A DNA stretch of 64,000 nt, taken from the NCBI RefSeq assembly GCF_014651115.1, contig NZ_BMWG01000018.1:1-64000 (forward strand). The letters are read 5' to 3'. The notes beneath the pieces were generated by a model. The model made no database searches and was not told the DNA's origin. It was given only the letters and a program-made list of their open reading frames with translations. The stretch is from Streptomyces inusitatus (lineage in GTDB: Bacteria > Actinomycetota > Actinomycetes > Streptomycetales > Streptomycetaceae). Both the position numbers and the translations under genes were made by a program. Shown here piece by piece: positions 24,166 through 33,580 of the stretch. The first letter of the stretch is position 1; each line of letters opens with the position of its first letter.

Positions 24166-25092
24166 TCAGCCGCGGCTGACCAGCGAACGCAGGAAGAACG
24201 CCAGGTTGGCGGGGCGCTCCGCGAGGCGGCGCATGAAGTATCCGTACCAGTCGGTGCCGTAGGCGATGTAGACACGCACCCGGTGGCCCTCGGCGGCGAG
24301 ACGGTGCTGCTCGGCCTCGCGGATGCCGTACAGCATCTGGTACTCGTAGTCCTCCAGCTTACGGCCGGCGCGGCGGGCCAGCTCCTGGCCGATGGAGATG
24401 ATCCGCGGGTCGTGGGACCCGATCATCGGGTAGCCCTCGCCCTCCATCAGGATCTTCAGGCAGCGGATGTACGCCTTGTCGACCTCGGCCTTGTCCTGGT
24501 AGGCGACGGTCGCGGGCTCCTTGTAGGCGCCCTTCACCAGCCGGACCCGGGAGCCCGCCTCGGCGAGCGCGTGGCAGTCGTCCTCGGTGCGGAAGAGGTA
24601 CGACTGGACGACCGCGCCCGTCTGGGGGAAGCGCTCCCGCAGCTCGGCGTGGATCGCCAGGGTCGAGTCGACGGTGGTGTGGTCCTCCATGTCGAGGGTG
24701 ACCGTGGTGCCGATCTCGGCGGCGGCCTCGACGACGGGGGTGACGTTCTTCAGCGCCAGCTCATGGCCGCCGGTGAGGGCCTGGCCGAAGGAGGAGAGCT
24801 TGACCGACATCTCGGCGCGGACGCCGAGGCCGAGCGGCTTGAGGGCCTCGATCAGCTCCAGATAGGCGTCCCGGGCGCGGAGCGCCTCGGAGGGGTCGGT
24901 GATGTCCTCGCCGAGGACATCGAGCGTGATCTCCAGACCGCGGGCGGCGGTCTCCTGGACGACGGGGATCGTCTCCAGGACCGACTCACCGGCGATGAAA
25001 CGGTTCACCACGGGCTTGGTGACCGGGGCGGCCGAAACGATGCGGCGCATCTGGTCGCTGCGCGAGGCGGCGAGGATCACGGGACCCAGCAC
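24166..25092 (-). CDS. Proline dehydrogenase (monofunctional)
   Basis: About 308 residues, the usual size of monofunctional proline dehydrogenases. It is a FAD-binding TIM barrel, with conserved GEDI, EMSVKLSSFGQAL, LDMEDHTTVD, the RLVKGAYKEP strand and GSHDPRIISI. Near the C-terminus YGTDWYGYFMRRLAERPAN carries the paired Arg residues that bind the proline carboxylate. It oxidises proline to pyrroline-5-carboxylate and passes electrons to the membrane quinone pool. The GTG at 25092 was chosen because GGAGG lies 5 nt upstream; an in-frame ATG at 25104 contains that RBS in its second codon. pruA follows 45 bp later. Confidence 0.92.
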   Translation of the reverse strand: MLGPVILAASRSDQMRRIVSAAPVTKPVVNRFIAGESVLETIPVVQETAARGLEITLDVLGEDITDPSEALRARDAYLELIEALKPLGLGVRAEMSVKLSSFGQALTGGHELALKNVTPVVEAAAEIGTTVTLDMEDHTTVDSTLAIHAELRERFPQTGAVVQSYLFRTEDDCHALAEAGSRVRLVKGAYKEPATVAYQDKAEVDKAYIRCLKILMEGEGYPMIGSHDPRIISIGQELARRAGRKLEDYEYQMLYGIREAEQHRLAAEGHRVRVYIAYGTDWYGYFMRRLAERPANLAFFLRSLVSRG

Positions 25093-25170
25093 GGGGACCT
25101 CCATCAAGAAGTACGGGCGCCGGGCGGATCGCGGGAAACGGATCCGGAACGGCACGAAGAACCACTGTGA

Positions 25171-25177
25171 AATTTAA
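25171..25177 (-). promoter_or_regulatory. Candidate -10 of the proline catabolic operon
   Basis: TTAAATT on the minus strand is the only AT-rich hexamer in the divergent region. The -35 side (TGGCCG) is poor, which fits an activator-dependent promoter. Transcription would start near 25167, leaving a leader of about 75 nt. Confidence 0.35.
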
Positions 25178-25201
25178 GGATCACCACGGGGTCCGGCCAT
25201 C

Positions 25202-25247
25202 GACAGCTGTCACGCATCCGTGGCCCGGATCTCAGACAGATGTCTGA
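25202..25247. promoter_or_regulatory. Two palindromes between proline dehydrogenase and pucR-type genes
   Basis: GACAGCTGTC (25202-25211) is a perfect 10-bp palindrome. TCAGACA-GA-TGTCTGA (25232-25247) has perfect 7-bp arms. Their centres are 33 bp apart, three helical turns, and lie at about -40 and -73 from the inferred start of the put operon. The half-sites share GACA/TGTC. They are good candidates for binding of the divergent PucR-type regulator. Confidence 0.5.
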
Positions 25248-25268
25248 AGGGCATGCCAGAATGTCCGG

Positions 25269-26567
25269 ATGAAGGGCGATTACCAGGAACTGGTCGATGA
25301 GATCTCCGGCCTGCTGGCGGCCCCGGCGACGCTGGAGAACCGCGATTTCGGGCTGATCGCCTTCGGCGCGCACGACAGCGACGACGACAGCGAGATGGAC
25401 CCGGTCAGGACCCGGTCGATCCTCACCCGGAAGTCCTCCCCCGCGGTCCGCGCCTGGTTCGAGGGGTTCGGCATCGCCCGGGCGACGGGCCCGGTGCGCA
25501 TCCCGGCCGCGCCGGACGCGGGGGTCTTCCGGGACCGGATCTGCCTTCCGGTACGCCACCGGGGCATCGTCCTCGGCTATGTCTGGCTGCTGGACACCAG
25601 CCCCGGCCCCTCCGAGGAGCGGCTCGCGGCGGCGATGGAGGTCGCCGAGCGGATCGGCGGACTGCTCGCGGACGAGGAGCGGGCCGGCACGGACCTGGCC
25701 CGGGAGCTGCGCGCGGCGCTGACGGCACGGCGGGGCTGGCAGTACGACATGGCGGTGGCGGCGCTGCGGACGGCGCTCGGCGGCGACGAGCGCGGCTCGG
25801 AGGGGCCGCACGCGGTGGTCTGTGTGACCCCCTGGCCCTCGGCGGACCCGGCGTCCGCGCGCTCGCTGCCCGGGGTGGCCGCGGTGTGCACGGTGCCGGT
25901 GGGGCCGGACGGGACGTCCTCGGGGGCCGACTCCCCTCCGCCGCCCGATCCCGGCTCCGGCTCCGGCTCCGGCCCGGGCGAGGAGGAGCCGGATCCGTCC
26001 GGTTCCGGTTCCGGTTCCGGCTCCGGCGCTTCCGGTGCCTCCGGGGAGAGGCGTACGGGCGTCCACTCGCTCGCCGTACTGATGCGGCTGCGGGCCGCCG
26101 ACACCCCGGCCCCCGCGCTCACCGCCGCCGAGCGGCTGCGCGCCGCGGCGGGCGGGGCCGCGACCGCGGGCGTCGGCGAGCCCCGGCGCGGGCTCGCCGA
26201 GCTGAACGCCGCCTGGCGGGAGGCCGCCGCCGCGGCCCGGGCGGCCTCGGCCCAGCCGGAGCTGGGCCCGGTCGCCCGGTGGGCGGAGATCGGACCGTAC
26301 CGGCTGCTGACCGCGCTGCCCCCGCGGACCGCCCCCGACCCCGCCGTCCGGGCGCTGCTGGAGCGTTCGCACACCGAGCTGGCCCGTACCGCCGAGGTCT
26401 TCCTTGACTGCGCCGGGCAGGCGGGGCGCACCGCTTCGGCGCTCGGCGTCCACCGGCAGACCCTCTACTACCGGCTCTCCCGGGTGGAGCAGCTGACCGG
26501 TCTCGATCTGGCGCGGGGAGAGGACCGGCTGCTGCTGCACATGGCGCTGAAGGCGGCCCGGCTCTGA
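25269..26567 (+). CDS. PucR-family regulator divergent from proline catabolism
   Basis: A 432-residue regulator. The N-terminal half has a GAF/PucR-like sensing region (FRDRICLPVRHRGIVLGYVWLLD). The C-terminus is the PucR-type helix-turn-helix, CAGQAGRTASALGVHRQTLYYRLSRVEQLTG, followed by LDLARGEDRLLLHMALKA. Its position divergent from the proline genes indicates that it activates them in response to proline or P5C. A Gly/Ser/Pro-rich insertion near residues 228-260, coded by hexamer repeats, splits the central domain and probably forms a flexible linker. The ATG lacks a strong RBS. Confidence 0.88.
   Translation: MKGDYQELVDEISGLLAAPATLENRDFGLIAFGAHDSDDDSEMDPVRTRSILTRKSSPAVRAWFEGFGIARATGPVRIPAAPDAGVFRDRICLPVRHRGIVLGYVWLLDTSPGPSEERLAAAMEVAERIGGLLADEERAGTDLARELRAALTARRGWQYDMAVAALRTALGGDERGSEGPHAVVCVTPWPSADPASARSLPGVAAVCTVPVGPDGTSSGADSPPPPDPGSGSGSGPGEEEPDPSGSGSGSGSGASGASGERRTGVHSLAVLMRLRAADTPAPALTAAERLRAAAGGAATAGVGEPRRGLAELNAAWREAAAAARAASAQPELGPVARWAEIGPYRLLTALPPRTAPDPAVRALLERSHTELARTAEVFLDCAGQAGRTASALGVHRQTLYYRLSRVEQLTGLDLARGEDRLLLHMALKAARL
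25951..26045. repeat. TCCGGY hexamer repeats coding a Gly-Ser linker
   Basis: CCGGCT/TCCGGT-type hexamers recur at 25951-25974 and 25996-26040 inside the pucR-type gene, coding Ser-Gly dipeptides. The repeat is in phase (6 bp), so length change would lengthen or shorten the linker without a frameshift. Confidence 0.75.
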
Positions 26568-26577
26568 GTGCCGGGAA

Positions 26578-26594
26578 GTACGGGGTGCCCGTAC
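26578..26594 (+). terminator. Small hairpin after the pucR-type gene
   Basis: GTACGGG, loop GTG, CCCGTAC: a 7-bp perfect stem 11 bp after the stop. It has no U-run. Confidence 0.45.
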
Positions 26595-26695
26595 CGGAAT
26601 CCATGGCGGGCGGGTGCTCCGGCGGGCTCCCGGACCGCTGCCGGCTGTCCGGAACAGACCTGTGACTGGTGTGACAGGAGTTGCGCATGGCCCTC

Positions 26696-26724
26696 TTGAG
26701 GCCCGGGGACCTGCGAGCTAGCAT
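26696..26724 (+). promoter_or_regulatory. Strong promoter upstream of the methyltransferase leader
   Basis: TTGAGG (26696-26701), a 17-bp spacer and TAGCAT (26719-26724) match the main sigma-factor consensus well. Transcription would start at about 26731-26733, coinciding with a GTG at 26733, and run 335 nt before the methyltransferase ATG. Confidence 0.6.
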
Positions 26725-27067
26725 CGGATCTTGTGCCAGGCCCCGTACGCGGTGGCCGATTAGTTCCCTCAATTCCCTTGCCCGTTACCCGATTGACCAT
26801 CGACCGAAGGCAGGCGAAGAGGAATGTCGGCATCGCAAGGGGTCCCCGCCCCGTTATCCGGCGCGGGCAAGGCTCATCCACCACCGTAGCCGTGCGACGG
26901 CAGGCCGTTCCCGGCCGGATTCCGCATGTCTCACGGGCTCTCCCGCGACATTCGGCACGGTGGGTTCGAGCAGGCCGTCACGGCGCCACGCATCACCGAC
27001 AACGGACAAAAACGGTGCGCACCGCAGACAATCATGCCGCTCGACGACTGTACGGAAAGGAGCAGCG
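26725..27067 (+). other. Long leader of the methyltransferase gene
   Basis: About 335 nt lie between the promoter and the gene. Third positions are not G/C biased, so it does not look coding, although a frame from GTG 26733 is open past 27067 (with a TTA codon and many Arg) and overlaps the gene. Short hairpins such as GGCCGTTCCCGGCC are present. It may be a structured regulatory leader or contain a small leaderless ORF. No known riboswitch class was recognised. Confidence 0.4.
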
Positions 27068-27838
27068 ATGCTCGGTGAGACCGCTCGCACGTGGCTGCGA
27101 CGATGGGACGAACAGCAGGAGCGCTACAGCCCGGACCGCGATGAACGGTTCGAGGTGGTCGTCGATGTCACCCGGTGGTCCCTGGAGCGGACCGCTCCCG
27201 CGCGGCCCGGAATCGTCGATCTGGGATGCGGGACCGCGTCGCTCGCGACCCGCCTCGCCCGGGCCCTGCCGCACGCCGATGTCGTGGGCATCGACGGCGA
27301 CCCGCTGATGCTGGGGCTGGCCGAGGAGGCCGTCGTGGGCACCGGCGCCCGGCTGCTGCTGGACGATCTGAACGCCCCCGGCTGGGCGGACCGCGCCGCC
27401 GTGGACGGCCCCTGGCACGCGGCCGTCTCCTCGACGGCGCTGCACTGGCTGACCCCGGAGGCCCTCACCGAGGTCTACCGCGAGCTGGCGGCCAGGCTGG
27501 CTCCGGGCGGTGTCTTCGTGGACGCCAACAACCGCGGACCGGAGGACTCGGAGGCGGTGCGCGGTCTGGCCCGTGAGATCCGCGACCGCCGTGCCGAGCG
27601 GGCGGGCCGGGCGGACCGTGAGGACTGGGCCTCCTGGTGGAAGGCGTTCCTCGCCGAGCCCGAGCTGGCCGATCTGGTCGAGGCCCGTTCCCGTACGGCG
27701 GTCGGGCGGCACGCCTTCGCCCCTCCGTACTATCCGAGCACCCAGGAGCAGACGGAGCTGCTGCTCGCGGCGGGCTTCAGCGCGGTCACCACGGTCTGGC
27801 AGTGCGGCGACGACAGCGTCCTGGTCGCCGTTCGCTGA
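27068..27838 (+). CDS. Class I SAM-dependent methyltransferase
   Basis: A 256-residue protein with AAAGGAG 5 nt upstream of the ATG. The SAM-binding motif I is VDLGCGTASLATRLA near residue 57; motif II carries the acidic residue in VVGIDGDPLML, and a later strand reads AAVSSTALHWLTPEAL. The latter resembles the trans-aconitate/small-molecule methyltransferase group. The substrate is unknown. It stands alone behind its own strong promoter and a long leader and is followed by a very strong hairpin, so it is a single-gene unit. Confidence 0.88.
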   Translation: MLGETARTWLRRWDEQQERYSPDRDERFEVVVDVTRWSLERTAPARPGIVDLGCGTASLATRLARALPHADVVGIDGDPLMLGLAEEAVVGTGARLLLDDLNAPGWADRAAVDGPWHAAVSSTALHWLTPEALTEVYRELAARLAPGGVFVDANNRGPEDSEAVRGLAREIRDRRAERAGRADREDWASWWKAFLAEPELADLVEARSRTAVGRHAFAPPYYPSTQEQTELLLAAGFSAVTTVWQCGDDSVLVAVR

Positions 27839-27843
27839 CGGAT

Positions 27844-27912
27844 CCGGTACGGGTGAGGGCCCGGCCCCACGAAGCGCGGGCTTCGTGGTGGCCGGGCCCT
27901 CACCCGTACCGG
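27844..27912. terminator. Very strong bidirectional terminator
   Basis: A perfect 23-bp outer stem (27844-27866 with 27890-27912) encloses an inner CCACGAAG/CTTCGTGG stem. It lies between the convergent methyltransferase and serA genes. Confidence 0.88.
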
Positions 27913-27922
27913 CGGTGGCCGC

Positions 27923-29527
27923 TCAGTCGGTCAGATTGACCGAGCGGGCGGAGGTCGCGCCGATCTCCTCGGCGATCTCGTTGAGCACCGGCTGCGGGAC
28001 GTTCTCGTCGACGGTGAGCACGACGAGCGCCTCGCCGCCCTCCTCCGCGCGGGAGACCTGCATGCCCGCGATGTTCAGACCGGCCTCACCGAGGATCCGG
28101 CCGACGGTGCCGACGACGCCGGGGCGGTCCTCGTAGCGGAGGACGGCCATGTGGTCGGCGAGGGCGAGGTCCACATCGTGCTCGCCGATGGCGACGATCT
28201 TCTGGAAGTTCTTGGGGCCGGCCAGGGTGCCGGAGACCGAGACTTCCTCTCCGCCGGAGAGGGTGCCGCGCACGGTGACGACATTGCGGTGGTTCGGGGA
28301 CTCCGAGCTGGTCGTCAACCGGACCTCGACACCGCGCTCCTGGGCGAAGAGCGGGGCGTTGACATAGGAGACCGTCTCGTCGACGACGTCCTCGAACACG
28401 CCCTTGAGCGCGGAGAGCTCAAGCACCTTGACGTCGTGCTGGGTGATCTCGCCGTACACCTCGACATCGAGCCGGACGGCGACCTCGCCCGCGAGGGCGG
28501 TGAAGATCCGGCCGAGGCGCTCGGCCAGCGGCAGACCGGGCTTGACGTCCTCGGCGATCACGCCGCCCTGGACGTTGACCGCGTCGGGGACCAGCTCGCC
28601 GGCGAGCGCCAGCCGCACGGAGCGGGCGACCGCGATGCCCGCCTTCTCCTGGGCCTCGTCGGTGGAGGCTCCGAGGTGCGGGGTGCAGACCACCTGGTCG
28701 AACTGGAAGAGCGGGGAGTCGGTGCACGGCTCCTTGGCGTAGACGTCGAGGCCCGCGCCCGCGACCCGGCCCTCCTTGAGCGCCGAGTACAGCGCCTCCT
28801 CGTCGACGATGCCGCCGCGCGCGGCGTTGACGATGCGGACGGTCGGCTTGACCTTGTGCAGGGCCTCGTCGCCGATGAGTCCGAGGGTCTCGGGCGTCTT
28901 GGGGAGGTGCACGGTGATGAAGTCGGCGACTTCGAGCAGCTCGTCGAGGGAGAGCAGCTTGACGCCCATCTGGGCGGCGCGCGCGGGCTGCACATAGGGG
29001 TCGTACGCGACGATCTTCATGCCGAAGGCGGACATCCGCTGGGCGACCAGCACACCGATGCGGCCGAGGCCGACCACGCCGAGGACCTTCTCGCTCAGCT
29101 CGACGCCGGTGTACTTGGAGCGCTTCCACTCGCCGTTCTTCAGGGCGGTGTTGGCCTGGGGGATGTTGCGCGCGGTGGCGACCAGCAGACCGCAGGCCAG
29201 CTCGGCGGCGGTGACGATGTTGGAGGTCGGGGCGTTGACCACCATCACGCCGGCCTTGGTGGCGGCGGAGACGTCGACATTGTCCAGACCGACGCCGGCG
29301 CGGGCGACGACGCGCAGCTTGGGCGCCGCGGCGACGGCCTCGGCGTCGACCTTGGTGGCCGAGCGCACCAGGATGGCGTCGACATCGGCGAGGGCGGGGA
29401 GCAGCTCCGCGCGGTCCGCACCGTTGCAGTGGCGGATCTCGAAGTCGGGGCCGAGCGCGTCCACAGTGGCGGGCGACAGCTCTTCAGCGATGAGTACCAC
29501 TGGCTTCTTGCTGGGTTTCGAGCTCAC
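27923..29527 (-). CDS. serA: D-3-phosphoglycerate dehydrogenase
   Basis: A 534-residue protein of the long, actinobacterial SerA type. The catalytic and NAD domains come first (GVVGLGRIGVLVAQR, then VNAARGGIVDEEAL with Arg, and the CTPHLGAST catalytic His). An intervening ASB domain and a C-terminal ACT domain (LRYEDRPGVVGTVGRILGEAGLNIAGMQV) follow; the latter mediates feedback by serine. It oxidises 3-phosphoglycerate, the first step of serine synthesis. The GTG at 29527 was chosen because GAGGA lies 5 nt upstream. It follows ilvC on the same strand, but a terminator and about 300 bp separate them. Confidence 0.94.
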   Translation of the reverse strand: MSSKPSKKPVVLIAEELSPATVDALGPDFEIRHCNGADRAELLPALADVDAILVRSATKVDAEAVAAAPKLRVVARAGVGLDNVDVSAATKAGVMVVNAPTSNIVTAAELACGLLVATARNIPQANTALKNGEWKRSKYTGVELSEKVLGVVGLGRIGVLVAQRMSAFGMKIVAYDPYVQPARAAQMGVKLLSLDELLEVADFITVHLPKTPETLGLIGDEALHKVKPTVRIVNAARGGIVDEEALYSALKEGRVAGAGLDVYAKEPCTDSPLFQFDQVVCTPHLGASTDEAQEKAGIAVARSVRLALAGELVPDAVNVQGGVIAEDVKPGLPLAERLGRIFTALAGEVAVRLDVEVYGEITQHDVKVLELSALKGVFEDVVDETVSYVNAPLFAQERGVEVRLTTSSESPNHRNVVTVRGTLSGGEEVSVSGTLAGPKNFQKIVAIGEHDVDLALADHMAVLRYEDRPGVVGTVGRILGEAGLNIAGMQVSRAEEGGEALVVLTVDENVPQPVLNEIAEEIGATSARSVNLTD

Positions 29528-29799
29528 GTGAGTCCTCACATGTCCAGTGCGGACGGCCGTCCCGACGGCCGCAGGCGGTGGAGGGGGCAAGCCGCGTGGA
29601 AGACGCACGACGCTGTGGGCCTGACGCGTAAGTGTTGTTGAGAAGTGTAGTGGTGCATCGGGCGATCTCTTACGCCTCAGTGGCAGGATCACCCGTCCGT
29701 GGAGGCCCAGGGGGCGCACCCGGCGCGTCCGCGGGGCGGACGGCGGGCGGGCGGTGAGTGGGCGGCGTACGGGCCGGAACACGGTCCGGAATACGGCGA
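29528..29799. other. Region upstream of serA
   Basis: The gap between serA and the ilvC terminator (310 bp in all) holds no gene. A modest AT-rich stretch near 29630-29690 contains TACACT on the minus strand at about 29645, a possible serA -10, without a clear -35. Confidence 0.3.
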
Positions 29800-29827
29800 A
29801 GGGCCGGGACACAGCGGCCCCGGCCCT
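29800..29827 (-). terminator. Terminator downstream of ilvC
   Basis: AGGGCCGGG (29800-29808) pairs with CCCGGCCCT (29819-29827), starting 11 bp past the ilvC stop. Confidence 0.7.
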
Positions 29828-29837
29828 CCCCCACGAC

Positions 29838-30839
<1,002 letters not shown>

Positions 30840-30988
30840 TGGGATATCTCCTTGATGTACGGGTGTGCGTCCCACCGTACGGCGGGTGCGCCTGAGGAAG
30901 TCTTCCGGTCTCGCATAGCGAGCACTGCCGCGGGGCTGTGCCGTCGGTGTACCGGCGGATGTCACAGCCCCGGGCGGGGGTTCCGCTT

Positions 30989-31513
30989 CTACGCGCTGCG
31001 GTCCAGGGCCCGCAGGGAGCGGTCCGTGATGGAGCGCGCGCCGCGCCCTATGGCGATGGTGCCGGACTGGACCAGTTCCTTGATGCCGAACTGCTCCAGC
31101 ATCTTGAGCATGGCGTCCAGTTTGTCACCGGAGCCGGTCGCCTCGATGGTGACCGCGTCGGGCGAGACGTCCACCGTCTTGGCGCGGAAGAGCTGGACGA
31201 TCTCGACGATCTGGGAGCGGGTCTCGTTGTCGGCGCGGACCTTCACCAGCACCAGTTCGCGCTGGATCGCGGAGCCGGGCTCCAGCTCGACGATCTTCAG
31301 AACGTTGACCAGCTTGTTGAGCTGCTTGGTCACCTGCTCCAGCGGCAGATCCTCGACGTTGACCACGATGGTGATGCGCGAGATGTCGGGGTGCTCGGTG
31401 ACTCCGACGGCGAGCGAGTCGATGTTGAAGCCCCGGCGGGAGAACAGCGCGGCGATCCGGGCGAGGATGCCGGGCGTGTTCTCCACCAGGACGGAGAGCG
31501 TGTGCTTGGACAT
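30989..31513 (-). CDS. ilvN: Acetolactate synthase small (regulatory) subunit
   Basis: A 174-residue protein. Residues 1-75 form the ACT domain (TLSVLVENTPGILARIAALFSRRGFNIDSLAVGVTE) that binds valine for feedback inhibition, and the C-terminal ALS_ss domain follows (AKTVDVSPDAVTIEATGSGDKLDAML). It activates and regulates the IlvB catalytic subunit. It lies 29 bp after ilvB and shares the ilvB leader and attenuator. Confidence 0.96.
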   Translation of the reverse strand: MSKHTLSVLVENTPGILARIAALFSRRGFNIDSLAVGVTEHPDISRITIVVNVEDLPLEQVTKQLNKLVNVLKIVELEPGSAIQRELVLVKVRADNETRSQIVEIVQLFRAKTVDVSPDAVTIEATGSGDKLDAMLKMLEQFGIKELVQSGTIAIGRGARSITDRSLRALDRSA

Positions 31514-31542
31514 GGATCGGTCTCTCGTCTCTCTCTGCTCGC

Positions 31543-33396
31543 TCAGTCGTCTTCGCTGTCGCCGAAGTCGGGGCGGACGCCCCGGGCGGCGAGCACCTCG
31601 TCGTTGGAGGTGCCGGCGGCGACCATGGGCCACACCATGGCGTCCTCGTGGACGATGAAGTCGATCACGACCGGGCGGTCGTTGATCGCGTTGGCCTCGG
31701 CGATCACCTTGTCGAGGTCGTCCGGGGACTCGCAGCGCAGCGCGTAGCAGCCCATGGCCTCGGACAGTTTGACGAAGTCGGGGACCCGGGTGCCCGCGCT
31801 GGGCTCCTTGCCGGAGGCGTCGGGGCCGGAGTGCAGCACGGTGTTGGAGTAGCGCTGGTTGTAGAAGAGGGTCTGCCACTGGCGGACCATCCCGAGGGCG
31901 CCGTTGTTGATGATGGCGACCTTGATGGGGATGTTGTTGAGCGCGCAGGTGGTGAGTTCCTGGTTGGTCATCTGGAAGCAGCCGTCGCCGTCAATCGCCC
32001 AGACGGTGCGGTCCGGGGCTCCGGCCTTGGCGCCCATGGCCGCGGGGACGGCGTATCCCATCGTTCCGGCGCCGCCGGAGTTCAGCCAGGTGGCGGGCTG
32101 CTCGTAGGTGATGAAGTGGGCGGCCCACATCTGGTGCTGGCCGACGCCGGCCGCGTAGATGGTGTCGGCGGGGGCGAGCTGGCCGATGCGCTCGATGACC
32201 TGCTGCGGGGAGAGGGTGCCGTTGTCGGGCTGGTCGTAGCCGAGGGGGTAGGTGTCCCGCCAGCGGTTGAGGTCCTTCCACCAGGCCGTGTAGTCGCCGG
32301 TGTGGCCCTCGCTGTGCTCGGCCTGGACGGCCTGGACCAGATCGGCGATGACCTCGCGGGCGTCCCCGACGATCGGGACGTCGGCGGTGCGGTTCTTGCC
32401 GATCTCCGCCGGGTCGACATCGGCGTGGACGATCTTCGCGTACGGGGCGAAGCTGTCCAGCTTGCCGGTGACGCGGTCATCGAAACGGGCTCCGAGGGCG
32501 ACGATCAGGTCGGCCTTCTGGAGTGCGGTGACGGCGGTGACCGCACCGTGCATGCCCGGCATTCCGACGTGCAGCGGGTGGCTGTCGGGGAATGCGCCCA
32601 GCGCCATCAGGGTGGTGGTGACGGGGGCTCCGGTGAGTTCCGCGAGAACCTTCAGCTCGGCGCTGGCGCGGGCCTTGATGACCCCGCCGCCGACGTAGAG
32701 GACCGGGCGCTTCGCCTGGACGATCAGCTTGGCGGCCTCCCGGATCTGCTTGGCGTGCGGCTTGGTGACCGGGCGGTATCCGGGCAGGTCCAGGACGGGC
32801 GGCCAGCTGAAGGTGGTCCTGGCCTGGAGGGCGTCCTTGGCGATGTCGACCAGGACGGGTCCGGGGCGGCCGGTGGAGGCGATGTGGAAGGCCTCGGCGA
32901 TGGTGCGCGGGATGTCCTCGGCCTTGGTGACCAGGAAGTTGTGCTTGGTGATCGGCATGGTGATGCCGACGATGTCCGCCTCCTGGAAGGCGTCGGTGCC
33001 GATCGCCTTGGAGGCGACCTGGCCGGTGATCGCGACCAGCGGGACGGAGTCCATGTGCGCGTCGGCGATCGGGGTGACCAGGTTGGTCGCGCCGGGCCCG
33101 GAGGTGGCCATGCAGACCCCGACCTTGCCGGTGGCCTGGGCGTAGCCGGTGGCCGCGTGTCCGGCCCCCTGCTCGTGCCGGACGAGGATGTGGCGGACCC
33201 GGGTGGAGTCCATCATCGGGTCGTACGCGGGGAGGATCGCGCCTCCGGGGATGCCGAAGACGGTGTCGGCGCCCACCTCTTCGAGAGAGCGGATGAGGGA
33301 CTGCGCGCCCGTGACGTGCTCGACTGCGGAGGTCTGGTGTCCGCCGTTACGGGCCCGCGGCTGCGGATGGTGGGCCCCGGTGGCCTGCTCGGTCAT
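31543..33396 (-). CDS. ilvB: Acetolactate synthase large (catalytic) subunit
   Basis: A 617-residue thiamine diphosphate enzyme. The activating Glu lies in VRHEQGAGHAATGYAQATG, FAD contacts are in the central domain (ALGARFDDRVTG), and the ThDP/Mg motif is GDGCFQMTNQELTTCALNNIPIKVAIINN. It condenses pyruvate with pyruvate or 2-oxobutyrate, the first common step of branched-chain synthesis. Two ATGs, 33402 and 33396, are in frame; the second has GAAGAGA at 6 nt and was preferred. An ILV-coding leader peptide and a U-run terminator lie upstream. Confidence 0.96.
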   Translation of the reverse strand: MTEQATGAHHPQPRARNGGHQTSAVEHVTGAQSLIRSLEEVGADTVFGIPGGAILPAYDPMMDSTRVRHILVRHEQGAGHAATGYAQATGKVGVCMATSGPGATNLVTPIADAHMDSVPLVAITGQVASKAIGTDAFQEADIVGITMPITKHNFLVTKAEDIPRTIAEAFHIASTGRPGPVLVDIAKDALQARTTFSWPPVLDLPGYRPVTKPHAKQIREAAKLIVQAKRPVLYVGGGVIKARASAELKVLAELTGAPVTTTLMALGAFPDSHPLHVGMPGMHGAVTAVTALQKADLIVALGARFDDRVTGKLDSFAPYAKIVHADVDPAEIGKNRTADVPIVGDAREVIADLVQAVQAEHSEGHTGDYTAWWKDLNRWRDTYPLGYDQPDNGTLSPQQVIERIGQLAPADTIYAAGVGQHQMWAAHFITYEQPATWLNSGGAGTMGYAVPAAMGAKAGAPDRTVWAIDGDGCFQMTNQELTTCALNNIPIKVAIINNGALGMVRQWQTLFYNQRYSNTVLHSGPDASGKEPSAGTRVPDFVKLSEAMGCYALRCESPDDLDKVIAEANAINDRPVVIDFIVHEDAMVWPMVAAGTSNDEVLAARGVRPDFGDSEDD

Positions 33397-33500
33397 CGGC
33401 ATTCTCTTCTCGAAGCTGAGGGCTGAAGCTGAGGGTTCTGCGATGTGTGACTGAGGGTTTCGCGTGGATTCTTGTGCTTGTGCACGGGCGTCGGTGCAAT

Positions 33501-33534
33501 AAAAAACCCCTCGTGCCGTGAGGCAAGCGAGGGG
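33501..33534 (-). terminator. Attenuator terminator upstream of ilvB
   Basis: On the minus strand CCCCTCG pairs with CGAGGGG around an inner TGCC/GGCA stem, followed by six T. It lies 105 nt before ilvB and 47 nt after the leader-peptide stop. Its hairpin-plus-U-run form matches that in front of cimA. Confidence 0.85.
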
Positions 33535-33580
33535 AGCGCGTCGGTGGGAGTCAGCGGGGTCCTGTGGTGCAGGTCCCCGC

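Noticed and set aside
26965..26990. GGTTCGA text resembling a tRNA T-loop in the methyltransferase leader
   Set aside because: The flanking bases do not pair as a T-stem, and no acceptor or anticodon arms could be formed. No tRNA was found in the window.
26733..27308. Open frame from GTG 26733 through the methyltransferase start
   Set aside because: Third positions are not G/C-biased, a TTA codon occurs, and it overlaps the methyltransferase in another frame. It is kept only as a possible short leaderless ORF.
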